DNA from: an uncultured Prevotellamassilia sp.
GTDB lineage: Bacteria > Bacteroidota > Bacteroidia > Bacteroidales > Bacteroidaceae
Assembly: GCA_934255485.1 (NCBI GenBank)
Contig: CAKQOG010000013.1
Coordinates: 1 to 55,941 of the forward strand
DNA length: 55,941 nucleotides
Direction of reading: 5' to 3'
The notes below the pieces were generated by a model. The model was not told the origin of the DNA. It was given only the letters and a program-made list of their open reading frames with translations, and made no database searches. The translations under genes were made by a program, and so were the position numbers. Shown here piece by piece: positions 8,212 through 16,481 of the stretch (position 1 is its first letter; each line of letters begins with the position of its first letter).

Positions 8212-11067
8212 ATGAACAAAATTAAAAATGTCTGTTTGTTGGTATTAGCATTTGTGGCTCTACCAATGTTGGCGCAAATGCAAATGCCCACCATACCTAC
8301 AGACCCAGCAGTGCGTATTGGCAAACTGCCCAACGGATTGACCTACTACATCCGTCACAACAATCTACCCGAAAAGCGTGCCAACTTTTACATTGCACAA
8401 AAGGTAGGTTCGGTGCAAGAAGAGGAGAACCAACGCGGTTTGGCCCACTTCCTTGAGCATATGTGTTTCAATGGCACAACCCATTTCCCAGGCGATGCAC
8501 TTACCAAATATTGCGAGCGTATAGGTGTAAAGTTTGGTCAGAACCTTAATGCTTACACCACTACCGACGAAACTGTATACAACATCGACGATGTGCCTGT
8601 TACAGAAAACAATGTAGATTCGTGCCTACTTATCCTGCACGATTGGTCGGATTGTTTAACCCTCTCGCCCGAGGAAATTGATAAAGAGCGTGGCGTTATC
8701 CACGAAGAATGGCGTATGCGTAGCAGCGCATCAGGACGTATGTTTGAGCGTAATTTAGCTACACTCTATCCCGGTTCGCGCTATGGTCATCGTTACCCAA
8801 TAGGTTTGATGAGCGTGGTAGACAACTTTAAGCCTGCCGAACTACGCGCCTATTACGAAAAGTGGTATCGCCCCGACCTTCAGGGCATTATCGTGGTGGG
8901 CGACATCGATGTAGACAAGGTAGAAGCCAAGATAAAGAAAATGTTCTCAGACATCAAAATGCCTGAGAATGCTGCCAAATACGAGCATTACCCTGTGCCC
9001 AATAACGATGCTCCTATCTATGTGATAGATAAAGACAAAGAGCAAGGGCAAATGGTTATACAGCTCATGTTTAAACACGATGCTTTGGTACCAACAGATT
9101 ATAAGAATACAGCAGCTCACTTCTCAGTAAACTATATCAAGTCGTTGGCTATTAATGCATTCAACTCGCGTCTTAGCGAAATTAGCCAAAAGCCCGATGC
9201 TCCCTTTATATATGCAGGTGCTGAGGACGATCACTATATCTTGGCAAAAACAAAAGACGCTCTTATAATAGCTATTGTGCCCAAACCTGGCAAGGATAAA
9301 GAGGCTGTAGAGACTGTAATGAAAGAGGTAAAACGTGTAGACCAATATGGTTTTACCGGCACAGAAATTAACCGTGAGAGCGAATCATTCCTCAGTTCAC
9401 TTGAGAGAATTTACAACAATCGCGACAAACAAAAGAACGATTTTTACGTTCCACAATACGTTCGTAACTTCTTAGAGAACGAGCCTATACCTTCGCTTGA
9501 GGTAGAGTATAACACATACAAAATGCTTGCCACCCAACTCAACAAAATGCAAGCTACAACAGGCATGGCATCTGACTTGTTTAAGGAACTTACAGCAAGT
9601 ACCGATACCAACTTTGTATGTTTGGCCATGTATCCCGAGAAGGAGGGTGTAGCAATCCCCACTGCCGATAACTTAAAGCAAGCCATCAGCGCTGCTAAAC
9701 AAGCTAAAGTTGAGGCTTATGTAGACAATGTAAAGAACGAGCCACTCGTTTCTGTTCTTCCCAAGAAAGGCAAAATCCAAAAGGAAAGTAAAGCCGATTT
9801 TGGCTATACATGTTGGACGCTCTCAAATGGTGCACGCGTATTTTTTAAGCAAACTGACTTTGATGATTCTAACATAACTTTCAGCGCATCAAGCTTTGGT
9901 GGTAATTATGCTATTATCAAAAAAGACCCATCGAACGCCAAACTTATGCCTATTGTGATGTCATCAACTGGGCTTGGTAATTTTACAAGCACCGAACTGC
10001 AAAAGAAGTTGGCAAGCAAGCAAGTATCATGCGACATCGACCTTCGCAACACATCAGAACAGTTAGAGGGTAGTGCAACTCCTAAGGACCTTCGCACTCT
10101 CTTCGAGCTTATATATCTGCGTTTTCAAGCTCCAGCCAACGATCCCGATGCTTTTAAGAGCACAATTAGTACGCTCCGCACCTCGCTCGAAAATGCAGAT
10201 AAACAGCCTATGCGCGTGTTCTCTGACTCGCTTAATGCCACACTCTATGGTCACAATCCTTATAAGGAAAACATCAAAATAGCCGATCTTGATAAGGCTA
10301 ACTACGAAACTATCAAGAGGTTGTATGCTGAGCGTTACAACGCAGCAGGCGATTTCGACTTCTACTTTACGGGGGCAATCAACGTAGACTCTTTGCGCGA
10401 ATTTACAGAGCAATACATTGCTCCACTCAAGGGGGTGAAGAAACGTGAAAACTACAACGATTTACACTTCGACATGGTGAATGGAACGGTTAATAACCAC
10501 TTCTTCCGCAAAATGGAAACACCACAAGCCATCATTGTGCAACTATGGCATGGTAAATTGCCTTACACTCAAAAGCAAGCTGCCATTGTTAATGCTTTAG
10601 GCTCTGTGCTTACTCAGCGTTACCTTAAGAGTATACGTGAGGATGCGGGTATTGCATACAGTGTATTTGCCGATGCAAAAACAACATTTGGTGCAACAGA
10701 TCAATATACAGTAATTGTTCAGTGTCCAGTTAAGCCTGCAAAACTCGACTCGGCACTATTGCTCATGAAACAAGGCCTTGAAGATATTTCAGCTCACGGC
10801 GTTACAGCCGATGAACTCGAAAAGGTGCTTGCCTTTGAACTAAAGGATTATGCCGATAGCCAAAAGAAGAATAGCTATTGGGATAACATCATCTATTGCA
10901 AAACTGCATGGGGCAAAGATGCTCATACAGACTATGACGCAGTGCTCAAGAGTGTAACATCAAAGGATATTCAAAACTTTGTAAACAACGTTCTTCTCAA
11001 GCAGAACAATTGCATTACAGTATCTATGCGTCCAACAGATTTCACCGAAAAAGATGGTGCAAAGTAG
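8212..11067 (+). CDS. Periplasmic M16-family zinc metallopeptidase
   Basis: 951 residues from the ATG at 8212, chosen because a signal peptide (MNKIKNVCLLVLAFVALPMLAQ) begins there and the promoter lies inside the longer upstream frame. The inverted zinc motif HxxEH is H79-F-L-E82-H83, and a downstream KERGVIHEEWRMR segment supplies the expected third ligand. The length covers two M16 halves (~30-490 and ~520-950); the second has no HxxEH, as is usual for the inactive half. These pitrilysin-like enzymes degrade short peptides enclosed in a clamshell cavity. The exported location suggests turnover of periplasmic peptides. It stands alone, with its own promoter and terminator. Confidence 0.92.
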   Translation: MNKIKNVCLLVLAFVALPMLAQMQMPTIPTDPAVRIGKLPNGLTYYIRHNNLPEKRANFYIAQKVGSVQEEENQRGLAHFLEHMCFNGTTHFPGDALTKYCERIGVKFGQNLNAYTTTDETVYNIDDVPVTENNVDSCLLILHDWSDCLTLSPEEIDKERGVIHEEWRMRSSASGRMFERNLATLYPGSRYGHRYPIGLMSVVDNFKPAELRAYYEKWYRPDLQGIIVVGDIDVDKVEAKIKKMFSDIKMPENAAKYEHYPVPNNDAPIYVIDKDKEQGQMVIQLMFKHDALVPTDYKNTAAHFSVNYIKSLAINAFNSRLSEISQKPDAPFIYAGAEDDHYILAKTKDALIIAIVPKPGKDKEAVETVMKEVKRVDQYGFTGTEINRESESFLSSLERIYNNRDKQKNDFYVPQYVRNFLENEPIPSLEVEYNTYKMLATQLNKMQATTGMASDLFKELTASTDTNFVCLAMYPEKEGVAIPTADNLKQAISAAKQAKVEAYVDNVKNEPLVSVLPKKGKIQKESKADFGYTCWTLSNGARVFFKQTDFDDSNITFSASSFGGNYAIIKKDPSNAKLMPIVMSSTGLGNFTSTELQKKLASKQVSCDIDLRNTSEQLEGSATPKDLRTLFELIYLRFQAPANDPDAFKSTISTLRTSLENADKQPMRVFSDSLNATLYGHNPYKENIKIADLDKANYETIKRLYAERYNAAGDFDFYFTGAINVDSLREFTEQYIAPLKGVKKRENYNDLHFDMVNGTVNNHFFRKMETPQAIIVQLWHGKLPYTQKQAAIVNALGSVLTQRYLKSIREDAGIAYSVFADAKTTFGATDQYTVIVQCPVKPAKLDSALLLMKQGLEDISAHGVTADELEKVLAFELKDYADSQKKNSYWDNIIYCKTAWGKDAHTDYDAVLKSVTSKDIQNFVNNVLLKQNNCITVSMRPTDFTEKDGAK

Positions 11068-11132
11068 TGCACCATACCATGGCGTATAAAGCACTCAGTA
11101 ATATCGATGTGCTAAGCACATCAATCTGATAC

Positions 11133-11173
11133 AAGCAGATGGTATATTGGCATAGATATACCATCTGCTTTTT
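11133..11173 (+). terminator. Terminator of the M16 protease gene
   Basis: Long stem AAGCAGATGGTATAT against ATATACCATCTGCTT, then TTT, 66 bp after the stop. A smaller hairpin, GATGTGC-TAA-GCACATC, lies just before it at 11106-11122. Confidence 0.85.
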
Positions 11174-11266
11174 CTATCATTCAAGTTCAAAACACGCAAA
11201 ATAAGGCCTATTAATCACTTTTTTGATATTTTTTTTAGATAAAACAATAAAAAAGCTTTGATTTTA

Positions 11267-11296
11267 TTTGTAGGTTGCAAAAATGTTGTATCTTTG
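11267..11296 (+). promoter_or_regulatory. Promoter of tRNA-Asp
   Basis: TTTG at 11267-11270, an 18-bp spacer, then TATCTTTG at 11289-11296, with the mature tRNA starting at 11328. Confidence 0.75.
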
Positions 11297-11327
11297 CAAT
11301 CGCAAATGAGAAAATAACTCATACAAT

Positions 11328-11401
11328 GGTGTGTTAGTTCAGCTGGTTAGAATACATGCCTGTCACGCATGGGGTCACGGGTTCGAGTCCCGTACACACC
11401 G
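11328..11401 (+). tRNA. tRNA-Asp (GTC)
   Basis: Cloverleaf: acceptor GGTGTGT pairs with ACACACC (11394-11400), discriminator G at 11401. Anticodon stem CATGC/GCATG with loop CTGTCAC places anticodon GTC at 11362-11364. The T-arm contains GGGTTCGAGTCCC. The CCA end is not encoded. Confidence 0.97.
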
Positions 11402-11402
11402 C

Positions 11403-11434
11403 AAGGTTCTTAGATAATGGTCTAAGAACCTTTT
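11403..11434 (+). terminator. Terminator of tRNA-Asp
   Basis: Perfect 12-bp stem AAGGTTCTTAGA/TCTAAGAACCTT, loop TAATGG, then a T run, directly after the tRNA. Confidence 0.9.
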
Positions 11435-11602
11435 TTGTTTTATACAGAAAAACTTATGTAGGGAGCTATGTGGGCAATATTTGTTGTATTGAATTTGTGT
11501 AGTTCCTGTTTAATCTTGTATATTTGTGTTTGGTTAAGTAGTGTATGGTGGCTCCATTCCTATTTATATTTGAATAATAATAAAACCGTTGCTTAAAATC
11601 TA
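11435..11602. other. Intergenic, nothing recognised
   Basis: Leader region before the helix-hairpin-helix protein gene. AT-rich, with no clear repeat or structured element. Confidence 0.5.
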
Positions 11603-13684
11603 ATGACTATGAAGCAATCCTTTGTATTGTTTCTGATGATATTGTTGAGCATGGGCGTATCTCATGCTCAAGTGATTGATGAACCTTACATGACGTGGGG
11701 CGAATTTGTGTCATCGTATTTGGATGCAGAGGTAGATGATGAAAATGCAGTTCAAACAGAGATAGACCGTGAGTGGTTGGAGTATGTTGCGCAAAATCCG
11801 TTACAAATAAACTTGGTAGACAGGGAAGAGTTGCGTGAGTTGCCTTTCTTAAATGGTGCACAAATCGATTCCTTACTCAGTTACAGAGAGCACAAGCATG
11901 GCTTTATGTCGCTTGGCGAATTGCAGTTGGTAAGTGGAATGGACTATTATACTCGTTGCCGCTTGTCGCTGTTTTTGCGATGTGACTCAGCGTATGCAAG
12001 TACGCTCCGAGCAGGCGAAATAGCAAAGGGTTGGCGCTTGCTAAGGGAGTGTTTAACAAAGGGTAAGCACGAATTAGAGAGTAGGGTAGATGTGCCATTA
12101 TACAAGCGTAAGGGATATTATAAGCCTGAACATCCAACAACTACCAACTATTATGTGGGCAATGCGTTGCACCACATTGTGCGCTATCGGTACCAAAATG
12201 GCAGAGATGCTATGTATGGTTTAACGTTAGAGAAAGACGCTGGTGAGCCTATTTGCAAGCAAGGATTTTATCCCTACGATTATTGGTCGGGGTATATATA
12301 TATACGTCCCAAACAGGTGAAATGGCAACTGCTTGCAGGTGACTTTCAAGTATATGCAGCAAATGGGCTGATTTATGGAAAGGGCGGCTTTATGCTGCGC
12401 AATGCCGCTGCTACAAGCGCTTGGCATACGCAGACATTTAAGCCTCATACATCGAGTGATGAGGCAAACTTCTTTAGAGGAATGGCTTTTTCGGTGAGGA
12501 TGAAAAGAGGGTGGAACCTATCTGCATTCGCCTCTTACCGATGCTTAGATGCAAGGCTAAATGCGTTAGGCGACACTGCTATTACGTTGCAACAAACAGG
12601 CTTGCACCGCACACTAACGGAGATAAGCATGCGCCGATGCTTGGGTAGTCTTACGTGTGGCACGTCTGTAGGTTTAAAAAAGAAACGTTGGGGCATAGAA
12701 TTGAATGAGTGCATAAATGTTTATGACAAGCCTTTATTCCCCGTAGAGCGACTTTATAATCGTTATTATTTCAGGGGGCAAGTGGCAAATGTAACTTCTG
12801 TATCATACTGCATAAATAGCAAGCATGCAGCGGCAAATGGCGAATGTGCCATTGACCATAAAGGCAATATGGCTATTGTTCAAAACCTATTGTACAAGTT
12901 CAACTATCTGTCGCATATATCTCTTCAAACCAGATGTTTTTCGCCCAAATTTGTTAGTCTATATGGCCGTCCGTTGCAACAAGGTAGTAGGGTAGCAAAC
13001 GAGGTGGGGGCAATGCTCAGCACATACCTTTTACTAAACCGAACGATAGAAGTGAGCGGTTATGCAGATGTTTTTATGCATCCAAAACCTACTTATAATG
13101 CAGCTTTATCTCATTCGAAGGGGGTGGTTATAAGCGTGCAAACGCTTTATTTGGTGTCGAACGCATGGAACCTTTTGCTACGCTATCAATTAAGGGCTAA
13201 ACAGTATACACTGACTGCTACTGAAGGCAAAACACTTGAGTATAGAACCACGCATAAGGCCCGTATAGCTTCGGAGTGGAAACAAGCAAAGTTTTGCATA
13301 AATGTACAATTAGATGCAAGTGCTTATGCCACACAAACAGGGCAACGGCAGTTTGGATGTATGCTATCATCTCGCGCCACATGGCAACCATCGCATAACT
13401 ATAATCTGAAATGTTCACTATCAGCTTTCTTTACTGATGATTATGAAACACGACTTTATGCTTATCAACCTCAGTTGTTGAGAACAATGAACATGCCAAT
13501 GTTTTGCTATCATGGTGTGAGTGAAACCATGCTTTTTAATTGGATTATAAAAAGCAACATGGTGCTTTCTATGCGTATATCGTCTATCAAATATTTAAAT
13601 CGTAAAAGCATTTCATCACGCTTAGACGAAATATCCTCTTCTTGGAAAAATGACCTATCTATACAGATTAGGTGGAGCATATAG
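11603..13684 (+). CDS. Secreted helix-hairpin-helix protein with predicted outer-membrane barrel
   Basis: 693 residues (ATG at 11603; a second in-frame ATG at 11609 is equally plausible). A signal peptide ends near residue 22 (SHAQ). Residues 69-114 match the ComEA-type HhH pattern: INLVDREELRELPFL, then SYREHKHGFMSLGELQ. The remaining ~560 residues are rich in alternating hydrophobic and aromatic strands (YGLTLEKDAGEP, FHSVRM-like turns), fitting an outer-membrane beta-barrel. Proteins of this layout recur in Bacteroidota without a known role. HhH motifs usually bind DNA without sequence preference, so DNA handling at the outer membrane is possible but unproven; the HhH may also serve protein contacts. 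The gene stands alone. Confidence 0.75.
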   Translation: MTMKQSFVLFLMILLSMGVSHAQVIDEPYMTWGEFVSSYLDAEVDDENAVQTEIDREWLEYVAQNPLQINLVDREELRELPFLNGAQIDSLLSYREHKHGFMSLGELQLVSGMDYYTRCRLSLFLRCDSAYASTLRAGEIAKGWRLLRECLTKGKHELESRVDVPLYKRKGYYKPEHPTTTNYYVGNALHHIVRYRYQNGRDAMYGLTLEKDAGEPICKQGFYPYDYWSGYIYIRPKQVKWQLLAGDFQVYAANGLIYGKGGFMLRNAAATSAWHTQTFKPHTSSDEANFFRGMAFSVRMKRGWNLSAFASYRCLDARLNALGDTAITLQQTGLHRTLTEISMRRCLGSLTCGTSVGLKKKRWGIELNECINVYDKPLFPVERLYNRYYFRGQVANVTSVSYCINSKHAAANGECAIDHKGNMAIVQNLLYKFNYLSHISLQTRCFSPKFVSLYGRPLQQGSRVANEVGAMLSTYLLLNRTIEVSGYADVFMHPKPTYNAALSHSKGVVISVQTLYLVSNAWNLLLRYQLRAKQYTLTATEGKTLEYRTTHKARIASEWKQAKFCINVQLDASAYATQTGQRQFGCMLSSRATWQPSHNYNLKCSLSAFFTDDYETRLYAYQPQLLRTMNMPMFCYHGVSETMLFNWIIKSNMVLSMRISSIKYLNRKSISSRLDEISSSWKNDLSIQIRWSI

Positions 13685-13716
13685 GGGATTAAGAGTACTC
13701 TGATTTTAATATAAAA

Positions 13717-13770
13717 ATGCGCTAAAGGGTGGCTCTAATTTATGTTTTTTAGAACCACCCTTTAGCGCAT
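13717..13770. terminator. Bidirectional terminator between convergent genes
   Basis: Arms at 13717-13736 and 13751-13770 pair over 20 bp with one mismatch, around a 14-nt AT-rich loop. It sits between the converging HhH gene and the receptor-like gene, so it can serve both. Its inner part GGGTGGCTCT is shared with the hairpin at 54575. Confidence 0.75.
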
Positions 13771-13796
13771 ATATCTTGTTGCTTATTTGCAGCAGA

Positions 13797-16292
13797 TTAC
13801 ATCTGCTGTGTGCCACCTTCGCCACCTGTTGATGACGAACTATTGTTGCCCTTTATTACGTCGTCGTTTTCGATGCTACGGGCAGTCTTTTTAACCGATG
13901 TCTTGAGCGACCCCAGTCGATAACTAACACCTATGCTTAGTCTCATAAGGTCTATGCGACTATCCGAAAGCGAACGGAACACAGGTGTAATAGTTTCGTT
14001 GCTGAAGTGGCGGTAGCGACCAATAAAGTTGCCAGCCGAGAGCGTAAACGACAAACGATCTTCTGCTAAGAAGGCCCGGCTGAGACTTAAACTATAGAAT
14101 AAAAAGCTTGTAGAATTGCCCTGCAGTGTAACTCTTTTTGTGTTACCTCCCATCCAAAGGCCTAGTTTAAAGTGTGCGGGCAAGGTTTGACGAATGCCTC
14201 CAAAGATGTCGCCAGCAAAGCCCGAGTTGTGCGCATTAACCATAGTGGTAGCTTTATAATCGGAGTAACTAATCGAAGCATTGAGGTTGATGCTGGTTGA
14301 TAGTCCGATGGACCAGTTCAAAAAGGTAGACAACGTTGTAATCTTTGAGTGCTGAAAGTTTCCATAGGTGGTGTTGGTTACACCATTGTCTACAAAGCTA
14401 TACTTAGCCATGCCATTGTTTGAGAATGCGTAGGTGAGCGAGGCGTTCAGCGTGAGTTTGGGGCTGAATGTACTAAACGTGAGGTTAAGGTTGTGACCGC
14501 GCTCGCTTGTTAAGTTAGGATTGCCATAACTCACCATTTCGGGGGTATAGCTCACGCGATAGGGAGACAAAAAACTAATGTCGGGGCGCCCTATACGCAT
14601 ATTGTAGCCAGCTTTAATGAGCATGCTGGGCTTAATGTTGTAACCCACGCTTACAGATGGAATCCAGTCGTTTAGTTGCTTGCTAAATGCACTGCGTTTG
14701 CCATCGGGATAGGTGGCGCGAATGTGGTAGTACTCATAGCGTTGTCCAACCATGGCAGCCCAATTGCCCACTTTAAGATTGTATTCAGTATAGGCAGCAG
14801 TAATGTCACCCTTGTTTCGGTAGCGCAAGGAGTTGTTTTCATCGAGCGTATAGTCGGCGTCTGAAGCACCAGCTTCGCGTGCATATTCCTTGCTATTGCT
14901 GCGGTTAATACGGTCTATATATTTAGCACCCACCGAGAGGGTGTGTTGGCGCTTCTTATCAAGTGGAGTGGTGAAATCAACCTGTGCCGTATGCTCATAA
15001 CTCAGTTGGTCAGGGTCGGTTTTAAGGTCGCGTAGTCCGTAGTTTTCGGGCAAATGCTGCATATCGTAGTTGGCTGTTTCAGACTTAGTTCCTTGTGGAC
15101 TATAGTCGTAGCGATACGAAAGAGTAATGCGCCTATCTTCGGCAAAGGTGTGCTGATAGTCAGTAGAGGCATTGATGCTTTGATAGAGCGATTTGTTGAA
15201 CGAGTGCGTGCGATAACTATAGATATCATCCCCCGATATGTTTTGCATTGCCGACATCGATTGGGTGGTGTTGCGCCCATTCCACCCGTGAATGCCAGCC
15301 GAAACACTCAGCAAATCTTTCTTTGAAAATTCGTAGCTTGCATCGAGCGAACCGAACTGGAAAATGCCATGTCCCGTATCTTTTCCATCGGAATAGAATA
15401 AGTGGTTTACGTCGTCGTCAAAAACTTCGCGCTCTGTATGTGTGGTCTTCTTACCCTGTTTATTATAGCCAGTACCATAGTGTGCTGATAGCATAAATTT
15501 GCCAAACTGCGCCATACCAAAGAGCGAACCCATGCCACCGCGATTGCCTCCATTGGCATTAACAGTAAGCGAATATCCCGACGTGCTACTTGTTTGGTTG
15601 GTAATAATGTTAAGCACACCAGCCACGCCTTCAGCGTCGTATTTAGCACCAGGGTTGGTTATCACCTCAACCTTTTGTATGGCAGATGCTGGATAAGCCT
15701 TGAATATCATAGAAGGATTAGCACTCATCATGGGGTTGGGCTTGCCGTCTACATATACCTTGAAACTTGAGTTTCCATTTACCTTGATGTTGTCTTCGCC
15801 GTCTACAGTAACCATAGGCACTTTGCGCAGCATATCGAGTAGTGAGTTGGTTTTAGCATCAGGATCTTCGGCCATGCTATAGGTCATTTTGTCTATCTCA
15901 GCCTTTACCAATGGACGTTGTGCGGTAATGGTTGCTGTGCCCAAGGTTGAGTTGTATTCCTTTATGTACAAGGTGTCAGTATTCACCATGAGGTGGGCAG
16001 CATCAAACGTAATTGTGCGGCGTAATGGCGATTTTCCAAGCGACACCCATTCAGCCTGGTATGTGCCCAATTTGGGTGCAGCAATACTGAAATGCCCATT
16101 GGTTTGTGTGGTAGCTACCTTAATAATTTTTCCGTTTTCGAGCAGGCGGACGGTGGCGAATGGTTCTGGCTCATGTGTAATAGAGTCGCACAATACGCCG
16201 CTTAGTACATATTTCTGCGGTTTAACTTGTTGTGCGTATCCAGTAGATGCTACACTGGTAAATAGTAACAAACAAAGGGAACTTATTTTCAT
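13797..16292 (-). CDS. Outer-membrane receptor-like barrel (carboxypeptidase-regulatory + plug + OMP_b-brl_3)
   Basis: 831 residues with a signal peptide ending near residue 20 (GYAQQ). Residues ~28-115 form a carboxypeptidase-regulatory-like beta-sandwich (LSGVLCDSITHEPEPFATVRL). Residues ~125-235 form a plug domain, including NSLLDMLRKVPMVTVDG, VYVDGKPNPMM and IQKVEVITNPGAKYDAEG. The rest is a large barrel of the outer-membrane beta-barrel family 3 type. Related proteins act like TonB-dependent transporters but are not paired with SusD, and no SusD is present here. The substrate is unknown. It is divergent from rel and ends with a Ser- and Gly-rich tail. Confidence 0.88.
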   Translation of the reverse strand: MKISSLCLLLFTSVASTGYAQQVKPQKYVLSGVLCDSITHEPEPFATVRLLENGKIIKVATTQTNGHFSIAAPKLGTYQAEWVSLGKSPLRRTITFDAAHLMVNTDTLYIKEYNSTLGTATITAQRPLVKAEIDKMTYSMAEDPDAKTNSLLDMLRKVPMVTVDGEDNIKVNGNSSFKVYVDGKPNPMMSANPSMIFKAYPASAIQKVEVITNPGAKYDAEGVAGVLNIITNQTSSTSGYSLTVNANGGNRGGMGSLFGMAQFGKFMLSAHYGTGYNKQGKKTTHTEREVFDDDVNHLFYSDGKDTGHGIFQFGSLDASYEFSKKDLLSVSAGIHGWNGRNTTQSMSAMQNISGDDIYSYRTHSFNKSLYQSINASTDYQHTFAEDRRITLSYRYDYSPQGTKSETANYDMQHLPENYGLRDLKTDPDQLSYEHTAQVDFTTPLDKKRQHTLSVGAKYIDRINRSNSKEYAREAGASDADYTLDENNSLRYRNKGDITAAYTEYNLKVGNWAAMVGQRYEYYHIRATYPDGKRSAFSKQLNDWIPSVSVGYNIKPSMLIKAGYNMRIGRPDISFLSPYRVSYTPEMVSYGNPNLTSERGHNLNLTFSTFSPKLTLNASLTYAFSNNGMAKYSFVDNGVTNTTYGNFQHSKITTLSTFLNWSIGLSTSINLNASISYSDYKATTMVNAHNSGFAGDIFGGIRQTLPAHFKLGLWMGGNTKRVTLQGNSTSFLFYSLSLSRAFLAEDRLSFTLSAGNFIGRYRHFSNETITPVFRSLSDSRIDLMRLSIGVSYRLGSLKTSVKKTARSIENDDVIKGNNSSSSTGGEGGTQQM

Positions 16293-16369
16293 TTTTTTTA
16301 GGTAATATACGTTCTATATTAATTGGCAACAAACCTTTTTTGATGGTATAGTAAAGCGCCAAACGACTG

Positions 16370-16377
16370 CAAAATTA
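16370..16377 (-). promoter_or_regulatory. Candidate −7 box of the receptor-like gene
   Basis: Minus-strand TAATTTTG, about 78 bp before the start codon. A minus-strand TTTG lies 23 bp upstream, slightly longer than the ideal spacing. Confidence 0.45.
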
Positions 16378-16441
16378 CGAATAACCGAAGTAGAAACATA
16401 CAAAAAAACGTTTTATAACATATAATAAACGAAAAAATTAG

Positions 16442-16449
16442 TACATTTG
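16442..16449 (+). promoter_or_regulatory. Candidate −7 box of rel
   Basis: TACATTTG matches TAnnTTTG and ends 33 bp before the ATG at 16482. No clear −33 box. Confidence 0.5.
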
Positions 16450-16481
16450 TGTTTTAGTGACACTTAACTCCCCCTTGTTGT

